Shown here in pieces: positions 25,481 through 37,710 of a DNA stretch of 64,000 bases. Origin of the DNA: Sthenelais limicola. Its lineage: Eukaryota; Annelida; Polychaeta; Phyllodocida; Sigalionidae. Under the pieces are notes generated by a model. It had not been told where the DNA came from, made no database searches, and worked only from the letters and a program-made list of their open reading frames with translations. Each line of letters opens with the position of its first letter. Positions within the stretch are counted from its first letter, which is position 1. A program made the position numbers and the translations under genes. The DNA is taken from positions 151,394,808 to 151,458,807 of the forward strand of contig OW804095.1 of NCBI GenBank assembly GCA_942159475.1, written 5' to 3'.

Positions 25481-25824
25481 ACAAAATATTCTTGAGTCTA
25501 CATCAGTTCTTCCATTCTAAAAAGAGGTGCAACATTTCTTAGATAAGTGAAATTATGACTTTAAGTGGTGCGGCCATTGTCGACAATCCTTGGCGATGAG
25601 GTAGTAGATAAGATTTATACCGGTTATATAACCAATTTTATTACACCCCTGGGCTGTAGTTGCCTATACCTCCAGCATTGTATGCCACACTTGGTCAAGG
25701 TGGTGCATAACATGTAAATTATGCCACCCTTGGCGCATACAACAAGTAGGTCCACCCAAAACTGAAATTACTTGTTATTTTTATTTATTTATATTTTTTA
25801 TCTATTAATTGGGGTGTAATAAAT

Positions 25825-25961
25825 ATGGAACAAAGCTCGGGTGAAGTCTGTCACTTGTTAGTGACCTCAGGAGGGCGGAAGATCTCGGGCTAACGCCCTC
25901 TAACTTCCTGCCCTCCCTCTGTCACTAACAAGTGTACAGACTTCCCCCTTGCTACGTTCCA
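25825..25961. repeat. Inverted repeat G
   Basis: Left arm TGGAACAAAGC, GAAGTCTG and CACTTGTTAGTGAC pair with right arm GTCACTAACAAGTG, CAGACTTC and GCTACGTTCCA. Confidence 0.7.
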
Positions 25962-26078
25962 TCTATGTAGCAAAGGCACGGCACGTTTTCTCTATAATAT
26001 TGTATTTTAAATATGTCTGTTGGCCTGAAATGAAATGAAATAAAAAAAAACACAAAAAACTGCGCACTACACGTCCCT

Positions 26079-26322
26079 ATATGGGTCAGATTTTAAGAAA
26101 ATGTACAATTGGCAGCTGTACACATTTAGTAAATTCTGCTAAATTAGGTCGCAATTTGGTCAATACTAGGTAAATTCGAGTATATTCAGCATTGCATTGA
26201 TTCTAGCAATCTGTTTGGTTAGGTTGAACTGTATTTTGAACTTTATTTTCGTCTGAAATTTGGGTTATTTTAGGAGATTGCTGAAGGTGAATTGTACATT
26301 TTCTGAAAATCTGACCTATATA
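26079..26322 (+). mobile_element. MITE family A, copy 6
   Basis: Full-length, very similar to copy 1 (shared internal TTGGTCAATACTAGG or close variant). Confidence 0.8.
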
Positions 26323-26738
26323 TTGATACCCACACGCGCCATGTTAAAGATTGCTACCCTGATTGTGATGTGTCACGGGAAAATGAGTCAAGAGTCGCAA
26401 ACAATTAAATCTTTCAAATATTTTTCCACAGGAAACCTGGCTCAGAATGTTTTCAGTTTTGGGGTGTTTGGCGCTACTAGTAGCATGAATAAATGTACCA
26501 AATATCTGTATTGAATATATCTAAGCATATCTGAGGTTATCCTGAGGAGTATATTTAACTACTGTACTAGTTATTGACCATCAATCAATAATTATAGAAG
26601 TACTTATTAGATGCCCTAATCGGTTACCATAATTGGAATCCACTTGATCTCATCTTTTCAAATATACCTCAAAATTCATTTTTTCGCGACTTATGACTCA
26701 TTTTTTCTGTGGTAACACATCACAATTTTGCCTTGCAG

Positions 26739-29252
26739 GCTCGCCGTTTGGTTTCCTCTTCTCCGACGTGGGATGGGGGACAATGTCGTTAGTGACGCTC
26801 ATCCTCCTCGCCCTCTGTCTGCTCTGCTCGCCCCAGTCCCGCTCTAAATGTTCACATCACTACTGTCTCAACCGGACATACGGTGGCCGCGGAGGAGGAG
26901 GAGGAGGAGGTGAAGGGAGCGGGGGCTGGTGCAGCTGCTTTCAGTGTAGTGGCGAGCGTTCTTCTTGTCTGTGCTTTAAAACTTGCTTTGGTCCGCACCG
27001 GGTGCAACAGGAGGCCAGGGAGACTTGCCGCAACTCCAGGGGTAGAGGTGAGTACATTTCCCTGCTTAGGGACTGTTCATAATTAACCACTGGCTGGGGG
27101 GGGGGGGGGCGAAAGGTTCTTGTGCAAAATTGTAGGGCCCCCTTTAAGTCTTGTTCAAAATTTCTTGCCCCCTTGAAAGTGTGTGCAAAATTTCATGACC
27201 CCCCTACATCATTGTAGTTCTGAGTCTGTGCAAATAAAGATGCCCCCCCCACACACTTTTAGAGTGCGCCAAAAAGAACCCTTGTCTGTGCAAAGTAGGT
27301 GCCCCCTGGAGATCCCTACCCCCAGTGGTTAAAAATGAACAGTCCCTTAAACTTACTGTTGAGGGTGTGGGGTATTAAACTTTAGTTAAAATCTCTTGCC
27401 ACTTTATCTCGAAGTAAGCCCATGATCAAATTGATATCTCAGAACTCGATAAATATCTGGACCCAAAGCTGAATATAAATGGTTTTCTTCAATCAGAGAT
27501 TTTACCCTATATCAACCATACAGCATATCGACCGATTGAATTTTAATTTGAAGACTTTTATTTCAATGCCCCATTGTTTAATGGGGCTCCAGCTTAAGGG
27601 AGGTTTTTAAGCTCTCTTGCAATAGATTACAGTAACGTTTTAAATAGTTGACAATATGCTTACATTTTGGTACTTCGATGTTAAATATTGAACAGATAGA
27701 TCCCAACAATTGAATAAGTGAATATCTTTTTGACTGGGTTCCATGAGATTACCATTGTATACCGCAACGGTACTAGACTTTTCAAAAAATTAAAAAAAAC
27801 ATCACTTCCCTCGATGACTGGTATTAACTAACTACTATCATTTCTTTTCTTTTTGGTCTAATTTCATAACAATATGACGTGTCCGTATAATAGGGGCCTA
27901 CAGGCAATCTGAAACTCTGAAAATTTAAACAGTTAATCTATAAAAGTCAGACCATATAGAAGTAGTTATTAGATGTCCTAATGGTTACCATCATTGGAAT
28001 CCACTTGATCTCATGCATATTATATGCGCCTAAAATTTATTATCACCAGTCTCAGTCAAAATAGGCCTACATTAAATTGAATACTCTCAAATCTGAACTC
28101 ATAGATCCTGTCATAGACATATCACAGCACCTATTTTTATCATAAACATTATCTTTTGTTGGTATGTAACTTGAATAATGCTTTTTGGGTCACCTTTGAT
28201 TAAAATATTTCAAAATTGAGACACAATCCTAAATCTAAATTTGAAATGAAATGATTTTTGAAAATTATTTCAGGCCATCGCCGCAGAGAGCACAGGAACC
28301 AGCATCGCTCTCGCTCTCACTCTCACCACCACCATCAACATCATCAAACGTCGTCCCCACGTCACCTCGACGTCGTGACGTCACAGCCCAATGACGTCAT
28401 CTGGCATACGTCTACAGCGAACCCTTCCCCGCCTCCTTATAGCGAATTCGCCAACACTGGCGACATTGGGCGACGGAGGGAGGGAGACAGCCCTGGGATG
28501 GAGTCTCCCCCATCTTATGAGGAAGCTACACGGGTTGTCAACGTCCGCGCCTTGCCTTACATTCCTGATGAGGTGCGTTTTTATTTATTTTCTTGACTAT
28601 ACTAGTCTCTACCGGTATCTTGAACTATCCTTAGGTTATAATCGCCTGAAGACAGAGACTAAACAGATTAAAAGCCTCCATTTCGGGCCTGCTGGTGCAC
28701 TGTTTGTCCATGATCAGTGCACCAGCAGTCCCTTAATGTCGGCCATTTATCCTTTATTATTATTTCCATTACTTTAATTACTCAATCATATTTTCATTTA
28801 AGGTCATTTCAGTGTAAGGCTTTACTATAAGTTTGTATAACAAACTGTAGAAGAATCATAAGCAATGTTTGTATTTGAAATATTATCTGAACTTTTCTGA
28901 GCCCTTATCCCTAACATAGCCTTATCCATAACATCTCTGTCCCACTTTACTATGACGTATGTAGTCGCCAGAAAATGTACAATTCACCAACCTTCCCAAA
29001 TAACCCAAATTTAAGACTGATATGAGGTTCAAAATACAGTCCAACATAACCGAACAGATCCTTTAAATCATTGTAATACCAAATATATATTATAATAATA
29101 TAGAGCGGCAGACTTGTATATCTTCTAGCGCCCTGACCCACAAAGTCTCGCCTTTTTCTTCGTTTTTTTTACAAACAGAGAGGCACATATTTTAGTTAAT
29201 TCTCACAATTTGAATTTTCCAGCCTCCAAAGTATTCCGACAGTGAAGTATGA
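26739..29252 (+). CDS. Alternative cassette C2: TM, Cys-rich, His-rich and PPxY tail
   Basis: Exons 26739-27047, 28274-28572 and 29223-29252 join in frame. The first accepts phase 1, so it can follow the LDLa exon at 12188 (predicted isoform 604 aa). It encodes a TM span (MSLVTLILLALCLLC), a cluster of Cys residues with a poly-Gly run (GGRGGGGGGGEG), a His-rich run (SHSHHHHQHHQ), SPPPYSEF, SPPSYEEA and a 30-bp terminal exon PPKYSDSEV. That gives three PPxY motifs and a C-terminal SEV of class I PDZ-ligand type. No start codon or signal peptide exon precedes it, so it is not a stand-alone gene as seen. Confidence 0.82.
27048..28273 (+). other. C2 intron 1
   Basis: Holds a foldback element at 27067-27348 with ends AGGGACTGTTCAT / ATGAACAGTCCCT and an internal run of C or G tracts. 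Nothing else is recognised. Confidence 0.5.
27067..27348. mobile_element. Foldback element F
   Basis: The ends AGGGACTGTTCAT and ATGAACAGTCCCT are inverted repeats flanking C-rich and G-rich tracts; CCACTGG and CCAGTGG extend the pairing. Confidence 0.7.
28573..29222 (+). other. C2 intron 2
   Basis: Contains a hairpin (arms 28689-28702 and 28715-28728, CTGCTGGTGCACTG) and a truncated family-A element (about 28966-29110). The acceptor at 29222 is TTTTCCAG. Confidence 0.5.
28966..29110 (-). mobile_element. MITE family A, copy 7 (truncated)
   Basis: Only about 145 bp of the element remain (GAAAATGTACAATTCACC onward), in the same orientation as copy 2. Confidence 0.65.
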
Positions 29253-30996
29253 GAGGAAGGGCCTTATCTGATATACTACTCGGGGTAGCCGCCGCACAGT
29301 ATTGAGACTTGTCAGGGAGCTGTTGAGGCGATACATTAGGCTGCACAATCTATAGGGCCTTCCCATTCTATAGATTCTTTTGAAGGCTATGGACTTATAT
29401 TATACCACTGCTTGAGTTGGTTGTTTTAATAATCATTCCATTGAAGATTTTACATCTGTTATCTTCTATTCTCTTCATCTCAACCGATTGGTATTCAAAG
29501 AAATTAGTTGAACTTGAAAGAAGACTGCATCGTGATATCATTTATCGATTTAATTTGTGATTTCTTTTAGACATTTGTGATGTCCGTGATATTTTTTTAA
29601 TTTAGGTGTTTTGTATATTAGTTTATCGTCGTAAATCTGCGTGCTACGTGAATTAATTATTTTGGATGTGTTTGTACAAGGGTTTACAAGGGTTTTTGTT
29701 TTAGAGGAGAGGAAATTTAAGCTTTTATCTTTCTAACGCAGCGTCCTCTAAATTTACTGTAGTTATAATTCATTCAAACCCTTGCTGACGGCCATTTTTA
29801 ATTTGTGCGTTTTACTATAGGGAGAAATGCCCTAATTGACATGTTGTACATCTATTGTACACGGTTAGAGTTAACTATAGACCAACGTTGCACACGTGGA
29901 AAATTCTGTATATGGGTCAGATTTTCAGAAAATGTACAATTCGCCTTCACCAATCCTCCCAAATAACCCACATTTAAGACAAAAATGAGCTTTAAAATGC
30001 AGTTTAGCATAACAGAACTGATACTTTAAATCAATGCGATACCAAATATACTCAGATATACCCGGTATTCATCATTTTTCAGCCTAATTTAGCAGAATTT
30101 CTTAAATGTGTAGAGCTGTCAATTGTACATTTTCTGAAGATCTGACCCATATGAAGTATTATTCGTGACAACGGGAATTCGGGTAACACATTAAACATAT
30201 ATCATTGCATGATTCGGGTAATATATCATACAGATATCATTGAATGATTTGTATATAAATGGCAACTTTCAACTGGCAGTCCTTATTGTTTATTTGATCG
30301 TTTATAATTTTAACAGATTTTAGCAGTGTCGTCTTAAGAAAAGTCAATAAAATGTTTTACCAAAATTCAACTAGTAGGACCATATGTTGTTTTGTTCACT
30401 AGGTGCATGAAACAAGGGCAATATCTTGGTGGGTTCTGAGCAGATTAGAAAAGGATATCACTATCCTAACTCTTTTCATAATTTCTCGATGGGCCAAAAT
30501 GTAAATACGAAAATGAAAGATTTTGTACTGGTTCAAAACTGGTTCGGATTTACAAATAGTTGTTAAGCGCTTAAATGAAGTCTATTATGAATTATGTTAT
30601 TTTTTTAAAAACAGTCATCAAAACTACTTTGGAATGCGACCCTTATTTGGTGGGCTGGGTCCCGATTCTGGCAAAATATAAAATATAGAATACTTTATCA
30701 TTCATCGTTGTCGTAAATGAAATGACTTGTATCCAATTCTCATACCACCAACCTGATTCATCAAACCGTCTCTCATTTATAAATGCTGGACGGGGAAGAC
30801 CTTTGTACAAGGTACACTCCCTACTTATTCACTCTATCTCATATTTTCACCCTACACAAGTGGTTGACAAATTTTACCTTTTTCAGTAGCTAGTTCTAAG
30901 CCTAAAAAATAAATCATAAAATAAGTTTAGAAAATTGCAATTGAAACTCATTTCTTGTGATTAAATTCTAAATACTGCTTCTCTTGTGTTTTTCAG
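29253..30996 (+). other. Spacer between cassettes C2 and C3
   Basis: Probably C2 3' UTR, then intergenic-type sequence with one complete family-A element (29909-30152). No further exon is recognised. Confidence 0.5.
29909..30152 (-). mobile_element. MITE family A, copy 8
   Basis: Full-length, same orientation as copy 2 and very close to it in sequence. Confidence 0.8.
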
Positions 30997-31763
30997 TGTT
31001 GGGCATTTTGTGGAATACACCAAGATGGTATTTTCTACTGTTTGTCCTAGTTGTTCCCTGTGTAATCATTCCGTGCATGAGGCGGCGCAAGGCAGAGGTG
31101 GGGGAATGCTTGGGAGGTTGTTGCCGCTGTTTATCCGAATGGTCTGGAGTTTGCTTTGGTTACATCGGCAGGCTAATAAGATCCGGCCGAAATCGATATT
31201 TCTCTGAAGATAGTTCCCCTGATAGAAGATTGTCAAGAACCCATTCCGCAGGTAAATATAAACAATACTTTGATTTTGATGAAAAAAAAACGATCAAATT
31301 TCTCGTCATCAGACATCAAGCTGAGTTAATAATTGTTACTAATCGTTACACCTCACTCTCATCTGCGCACTTGTTTCAGTTCTTTTTGCACTTTCTAGAA
31401 ATAAAAAGATTATCCACCAAAACGTTTAAAAGTTTAACTTATCGGTAACAAATACTTGTATGTCTTGTTCCAGAAATAATCGTAGACATGAGACTCACTG
31501 AAAACGACGACGAAGCTCAAGAACGTCTGCCTGTTCACGTGACACCACCGGAACCGGAAGAAATGGAGAGAAGCCCAGCGAGAAACCCCGGAGCACCTCT
31601 AACTCCGCCCCCTCGATATGATGACCTGTCACCTGGCCTATTCCCCGCCCCCTCAGCCCCGCCTCCCCCTGTGTCTGTACCTCCCCCTTCATACATAGAT
31701 GCAGTGTATAACCTGACCCCAAGATGTCCCCTGGCCACCGTCACCGAAACAGATGAACACTGA
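30997..31763 (+). CDS. Alternative cassette C3: TM and two-PPxY tail, compact
   Basis: Exons 30997-31251 and 31474-31763. The first has a phase-1 acceptor (TTTTTCAG) and encodes a TM span (RWYFLLFVLVVPCVIIPC), then MRRRK and several Cys (CLGGCCRCLS). The second carries PPPRYDDL and VPPPSYIDAV and stops in-frame with TETDEH. Joined to the LDLa exon it would give 573 aa. Unlike the other cassettes it has no separate terminal PPxY exon, and its end is not a PDZ-ligand pattern. PPPSYIDAV resembles the PPAYEAV terminal exon of C1, so the terminal exon may have fused by intron loss. Confidence 0.8.
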
Positions 31764-32466
31764 GAGTGAATTAGGTGTTTGGGTGTGAGGATATGAGGGA
31801 GGGGGAGGGGCGGTAGGTGGGGGAGGTCTTCTACCAAACAGGTTTTGATAAGAGCTCATAAGTTATCATGTTAACTTTAAGGGATTTTTATTTGTTTATT
31901 ATTTTTATAGAGCAAGTCTTGAAAAAATGACATTTGAACTACAAACAGTCATGCGCAGTGTACATTGAGAGTAATAATCAATAGAAGTCATTTACATATC
32001 GAGGTATGGGCTCATCAGGGGCAATAATTCAATAGAGAATAACCATGGTCTTCCACCCACTGCTGTGTCTAGCTTCATCTGGTTTTAATTGCTGGTGATG
32101 TCACTAAATTAATGAGTGATGCTATACAACAACCTGTCTTGTGACCGAGGAATGTAATTAAAATATAATTTAATACTTTGAGGCCAATAACCTTTGTGAT
32201 ACTCATATTTGTCTAGCTAGGCTATATCTTTACCATAGAATCATCTGTTTCTAGCTACAATAATGGACAGTCTGAGAATAGTACGTTATTGTATAATAAC
32301 TTGGTGAATAAAATGTTTAAACAGAAGAAACAGAATAAGGAATAGATATGTATTGAAGTAAGCCACTGATATAGTGTTGAATGTGTTGATTTTGCTTGAT
32401 ATGATTGTTTGGTTTTGCACAGCGAGGAGAAATATTACTCATTTTTTTGCTTACCGTCATTAGATA

Positions 32467-32825
32467 AAAGGGGACTTGCATGTCCGCCATCTTGAACCTT
32501 GATTCGCATGGAATTATGGGAGGTGTATGTCACTTGTCAGTGTAAAATCTATAGAAAACATGCCATGTTTACCATGGGATATTTATCAGTGCTCTAATGG
32601 AAATATCCATGTGTTATACATGTTTCAGTTGCATGAGTCTCCACCCTTCCCATGATATATATAGTTTTCATAGATCATTTATTTGAGCTGTGATATTACT
32701 GAAAACATTCTTGGAATTTTCCGGTAAAAATCTTGCTAAATATTTGTATGTCAAACCTGAACTGAATCTATCCCAGCATGCAGTGTAAGAGACATGCGCA
32801 GTGGCACATGCAACTCCTCTATTAG
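32467..32825 (+). mobile_element. Element I, copy 1 (~350 bp)
   Basis: Begins with GGGGACTTGCATGTCCGCC and GATTCGCATGGAATTATGGG and ends with TCCCAGCATGCAGTGTAAG and CAACTCCTCTATTA. An inverted copy lies at 37341-37690. Confidence 0.75.
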
Positions 32826-35219
32826 TGGGGTGTTTTCAGCAGTAGAGAAAAATATAATTGCCGAGAAAATTAACCACGACAGGCTTTCATACTAATATAA
32901 TTGGATTTTTATTCAGATAAGCATTACAACCGTCGTTGATAGCAAAGATTTATCCATGGTTTACATTCACAGGGATAGAATGAGATATAGAATATTATAA
33001 TACATAAAGCTAGGCACAACTGATACACATATCAAATCAGTATTAAATTAGTTGTCTAAAACCCGATATGACTATGGTACTGTCACGACTATAAATAGCG
33101 AATTTTCCTCATTATGTAATCTTATGTAAGAACATTATCTCTCATAAATACATCTGTTATATATTTTGAAATACGTACAACTATATTACATTTTGTATAT
33201 GACCCTAGTATCATTATCTGCATTGATCTATCCAAATATCCATAATAACCATCTTTTTATGTAATAAAATACGAACAAATAGGTTTACTTTTTATGGCAG
33301 AAAATTGTAGAGGATAACATTTTCATATGTTTATGCTTGATAATATTACACGTCTGTTCAGTGGGGGCATTCTGAATGATTATATCGATTTAATGGTATT
33401 TCAATATGTTGGTGTTTCAAGTGGTTTGCTCTGATGATAAAATAATGAATTTCACATAGTGAGACATTTCAGAGGCTCATTAATTGTAACTTTATTATTT
33501 TTGATTTTCTAGTCTTTATAGTACATTTACAACTGCATATATTTAAAAATTGCAGGGTCCCATCGTGTCTATATTTAAATCGGCTATCTAACCAACCAGT
33601 AGTATACTGCAGCATCGACTTACTTTTAAAAAGGAGGACTAGGTACCATTGAGATAGCAATTAATCACAATATGGTTCCCGAATAAAATATTTAAATAAT
33701 ACATTATGAAAGCCATAAGTGTGATAAAGGGTTAGTATAGGTTTGCATCAGGTTCAAACTCATTATTTCTTTGCGAATATTGAAATATAATACTTTTTTA
33801 AAAAAAAATTCGGAGAACGAATTTTGAGTTTCTTCCCGGTGAACGGTCAACATTACTTATGAAAATAAAGAGTTATATTGGTTCATGATAAAACTAAATA
33901 TACTGCACAATCAGCTTTGTTCAGCATTGTTTCATGCAGTAGGAATCAAAGATGAATGTACAATCAAAGATGTATGTACTGCACAATCAACTTGCAGTTC
34001 AGCATTGTTTCATGCAGTAGGAATCAAATGCTATAAACCAATTAAATCTCAATTTAAGTTAAAATTATACTGACATATTGCTGATATTTGGGTTTCTACT
34101 GTATCCCAAGACTAGTTAATCTCTAAACTGCCTCTGATATGGCATGTGTATGTTACCTCCGTCTTTTCCATTCATATCCCACTGCCTGTGATATTCCCTA
34201 GTGTGGATAGGGAAAACTAATATTAAGGTATCATCCATGAACTCAACAATCTTTTGTCGATGAAACTGGTTATGAATCTAATCTATCTGTAATCATTTGG
34301 GGACTTTGGGTTCCAAATGTTGCTGATCAACTGTTTTGAAGTATTTACATTTTTTATGTAATATATTCGATGAATGTATGTATAATTAAATTGGCCGCGA
34401 CATGTTGGGCCACCATACTGTTTACTGGTTGCTATGCGCATTTGGCGCGAATCTACTGTTGTGCAGCAGTTGGTCGCTCAGCCTGACAGACGATAGGTTG
34501 TGAAAAATTTTCTTTCGAGGTTTCGGAAAAAGAATATATATTCCTTATGCAATCCTGTTTGGATGTTTATATGTTCTATACAAGTACACATGCTCAAAAC
34601 AAAATAGCATTATATATATATCACTTGTGTCAATTGCAGGCATAGTATTGTCATTCTGTTTTACATTTTTGAGTGAATAAAAAGTACATTTGTGGTGGAA
34701 ATTTGATTCAGGTTTCATTACATTTATTATGTGAACTATGAATAGATCTACATGTTACTTATTCCTAGAGATACCTAGCAATACTAATCTACTATATGTA
34801 CATTTCTGCAGATTTACATGCTTTGTAAATCTGCGAAGAAAATATGAAGAAAATACATGTAGATTGCTGCATTTCTGATTTCGGAGACCCAAAGGCATTT
34901 TAGATACATGTAAGCAATGTTGGGAGGGATGACGGAAAAAGGGAATTTCACCATTCAAACATGAAAGTTCACCATTTAAACATGATAGTTGTGACAGTTG
35001 ATATATACATATCGAATGTTGTACTGAAATAGTGTATCAGACACACTGATATTGAAAATGTACACATTATCATTTGTGGCTTCACCATTCTCGAGGATAC
35101 ATACATTTTCACTCCTCGTGTGTCTGATATGCTATTTCAGAACAACCACTCAGTGCATTCCATCTAATTACTACATATAAGTGACCATGCTTAGCATTCA
35201 CGAGTCTAGTGTATGTTGT

Positions 35220-35755
35220 ATAAGAAAAATGGCAAGTAGTGTAGGAAAAGTGGGCAAGTAGTGTAAGAAAAGTGGGCAAGTAGTGTAGGAAAAGTGGGCA
35301 AGTAGTGTAGGAAAAGTGGGCAAGTAGTGTAGGAAAAGTGGGCAAGTAGTGTAGGAAAAGTGGGCAAGTAGTGTAGGAAAAGTGGGCAAGTAGTGTAGGA
35401 AAAGTGGGCAAGTAGTGTAGGAAAAGTGGGCAAGTAGTGTAGGAAAAGTGGGCAAGTAGTGTAGGAAAAGTGGGCAAGTAGTGTAGGAAAAGTGGGCAAG
35501 TAGTGTAGGAAAAGTGGGCAAGTAGTGTAGGAAAAGTGGGCAAGTAGCAGAATAAAAATGTGTATCCAAATTGTAAGTAGTATAGGAAATATGTGCAAGT
35601 AGTGTAGGAAATTTGGGCAAGTAGTGTAGGAAAAATGGGCAAGTAGTGTAGGGAAAGTGGGCAAGTAATGTAGAAAAAGTGGACAAGTAGCAGAATAAAT
35701 ATGTGTATTGTAAGTAGTATAGGAAATATAGGCGAGTAGTGTAGGAAAAATGGGC
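35220..35755 (+). repeat. 22-bp minisatellite (block 1)
   Basis: About 14-15 near-identical copies of AAGTGGGCAAGTAGTGTAGG plus AA (35220-35545), then diverged copies to 35755. Because 22 is not a multiple of three, all three minus-strand frames stay open with a 22-residue period, giving spurious frames of up to 177 codons. Confidence 0.92.
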
Positions 35756-37340
35756 TAAGATCTAAGATAGAATGTCAGGAGAATAGTGTCTAGGGCTACG
35801 GATACTATGCCCATAAGTTTTTACCGACCTCAGGATCTCCCTCGAGGCTGGAACATCTGCCATATTGACTGTCGAAGTCTGATGTCACAAATGGGTATGA
35901 TGTCAGGCACCAGGGTAACGTCAGCTGTTCACTTTTTTGCTAGGGGGAGTCATGAAAAAAAACATATGCTCAACAGTTGTAACATGTAACATATTTACTT
36001 CTACACCAGAGCAAATATTGGCCTGATGATCCCCCAGCTAATGCAGCCCATTGGCTAGGCGATCTAATTTTGAAGATAACCAAATGGAAATGAATTTTTA
36101 ATATAGCCTATGTAGGAATGGATTTGTATGATCTGTTATTTTGTGGTCTATCCTTTGTAGAATTTTGATGAAGATGCATTGAGAGTGTAATGTAATGGTG
36201 TGACATTAAGATGTCATTAATATTGTTTCGTTTTGCGATTATTTGATTAAAAAAATGAGCTTCTTCTGAAGATGAAATAATGTCATTTCTCAGCCGTTTC
36301 CTCACTGTCAAAAGCAGATCACCTTGTTAATAGAAAGCCAAATCTGACCATTCATAGAACTCATCACTGGCCTCTGCCATGGTGGTCAGGTTGGTCAGCA
36401 TGAATATTTTGACATGAATGATGACGAAATTATCAAACTTCCTAGGTCTATCTGTCCATCTGTCTGTCACTTATATATTATACACTGATAACGAGGGTAC
36501 CCTTGAACATTATTGTATCTAAATGTTTTTATTCATCCACAGACAATATTCTATGATATGAACTTCGATTTAATATCTACCAATAAATATTTGCATATTT
36601 ATTATATTAAAATCATCAAACATTACCAAAAAAAACCATCAAGTTTCAACACTGCCCTCGTCTATTTAAGAATGTTCAATTCATTCATTCAATATCATCA
36701 ATTTTCAATTACTTACGATTACAATTGATTATTACTCCCATACCCAGCAACCGTAGATTTACAGGGCGTTAATACCCATCATTAATACTTGTCTATTAGC
36801 GTGTACTAATGAAGTTAGATCGAATCTGCGAGTGGTGGAATATGATCACAAGGTACTTGGGAAACCAAGCCCTAAGCTTTGTAGAAAGTTAATTATTGAA
36901 TTGGATGAATGTATAAATCTCGAGCTGCATGGCGGCTAAAACATGTTGTTAAGAATGAAAAAATCCACAAGTTAACAGGATAATGTATGTACACTATGTC
37001 GGGAAGAGGGGGAGGGGGAGGGATCGAAGTGTCAAAAGAAAAGGGAAAAAAATCAGAAAAGCTAGAAAAAATAATAAAAAACGGCATACACAACTGCGTC
37101 CAAAGGGACGAAATCATGGTAAGATTGTCTCAACACCAATTTAGATTTGTAGAAACCCAGAGGGCAGACTAACTGAAATTAAGATTTATGTTAAAAGAAA
37201 ATAAATGGTTAAAAGAAAATAAATGTCTATTAGCTTATACATACTTTATGATGATCTAAAACCCAAGATAAAGGTTTATACCTCAATATTCTTCTATGCT
37301 AGGGAAATATAATTAAAAGTAAATGGAGCTCAGTATGAGT

Positions 37341-37690
37341 AATAGGGGATTTGCATGTCTCACTGCGCATGTCTACTGCAGTGCATGCTGGGATGGATTC
37401 TGTTGAAATCTGACTTACACATATTTGGCAACATTTTTATTGAAAATTGCAAGAATGTTTTCACCAATATCAGAGCTTGTAAAAATTATCTATGAAAACC
37501 AAATGCATGAAGGGAAAGATGGGGACTTGTGTTTTGGAAACATCTATAACACATGGATATTGATATCAGAGCATTGATATATATTCCATGCTGAACATAA
37601 CATGTTTTCTATAGATTTTGGAGTGTACCATTAGTCCCATAATTCCATGCGAATCAAGATTCAAGATGGCGGCTATGCAAATCCCCTATT
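37341..37690 (-). mobile_element. Element I, copy 2, beside the broken cassette
   Basis: Reverse complement of copy 1 in outline (GTGCATGCTGGGATGGATTC at one end, CGCCATCTTGAATC as its complement at the other). Its right end is 20 bp from the surviving scrap of TM exon at 37711. Confidence 0.75.
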
Positions 37691-37710
37691 GAATATTTAT
37701 TGGATCATCC

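Larger units (their letters stand above)
18433..26738 (+). other. 8.3-kb spacer between cassettes C1 and C2
   Basis: No ectodomain-type exon, CUB or LDLa pattern could be found on either strand. It holds a 12-bp GCAACC-rich repeat just after the C1 stop (18441-18478), family-A elements (18565-18794, 24298-24540, 26079-26322), TA-rich alternating sequence (about 18780-19180), a copy of repeat R3 (about 20680-21010), the 41-bp minisatellite, a GCGATTT-rich stretch (about 21830-22840), foldback elements (23145-23358, 25825-25961), family-B copy 2 and a LINE-tail-like sequence near 25203. Confidence 0.6.
31764..37710 (+). other. Spacer between cassette C3 and the broken cassette
   Basis: No coding exon recognised. 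It holds two copies of a ~350-bp element I (32467-32825; 37341-37690 inverted), a local duplication near 33895-34030, sequence shared with later duplicated units (about 34240-34720, including AATAAA near 34676) and the 22-bp minisatellite (35220-35755). A copy of the TM exon seems to have been lost except for its last 38 bp. Confidence 0.55.

Noticed and set aside
33885..34073. 62-codon frame with a repeated SALFHAVGIK
   Set aside because: It comes from a local tandem duplication of ~90 bp; no splice sites or homology to the gene family were seen.
35109..35686. Three overlapping minus-strand open frames of 152-177 codons with a repeated TFPTLLAHFSYTTCPLF-type peptide
   Set aside because: They are produced by a 22-bp minisatellite, which keeps all three frames open with a 22-residue period. 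There is no start context, splice signal or domain.
35220..35755. Regular short repeats that could suggest a CRISPR array
   Set aside because: Units are directly adjacent with no unique spacers, and the sequence is from an intron-bearing animal genome.
35786..35989. Open frame after the 22-bp minisatellite as a possible TM exon for the broken cassette
   Set aside because: No hydrophobic span, no cysteine clustering and no similarity to the C4-C6 TM exons.
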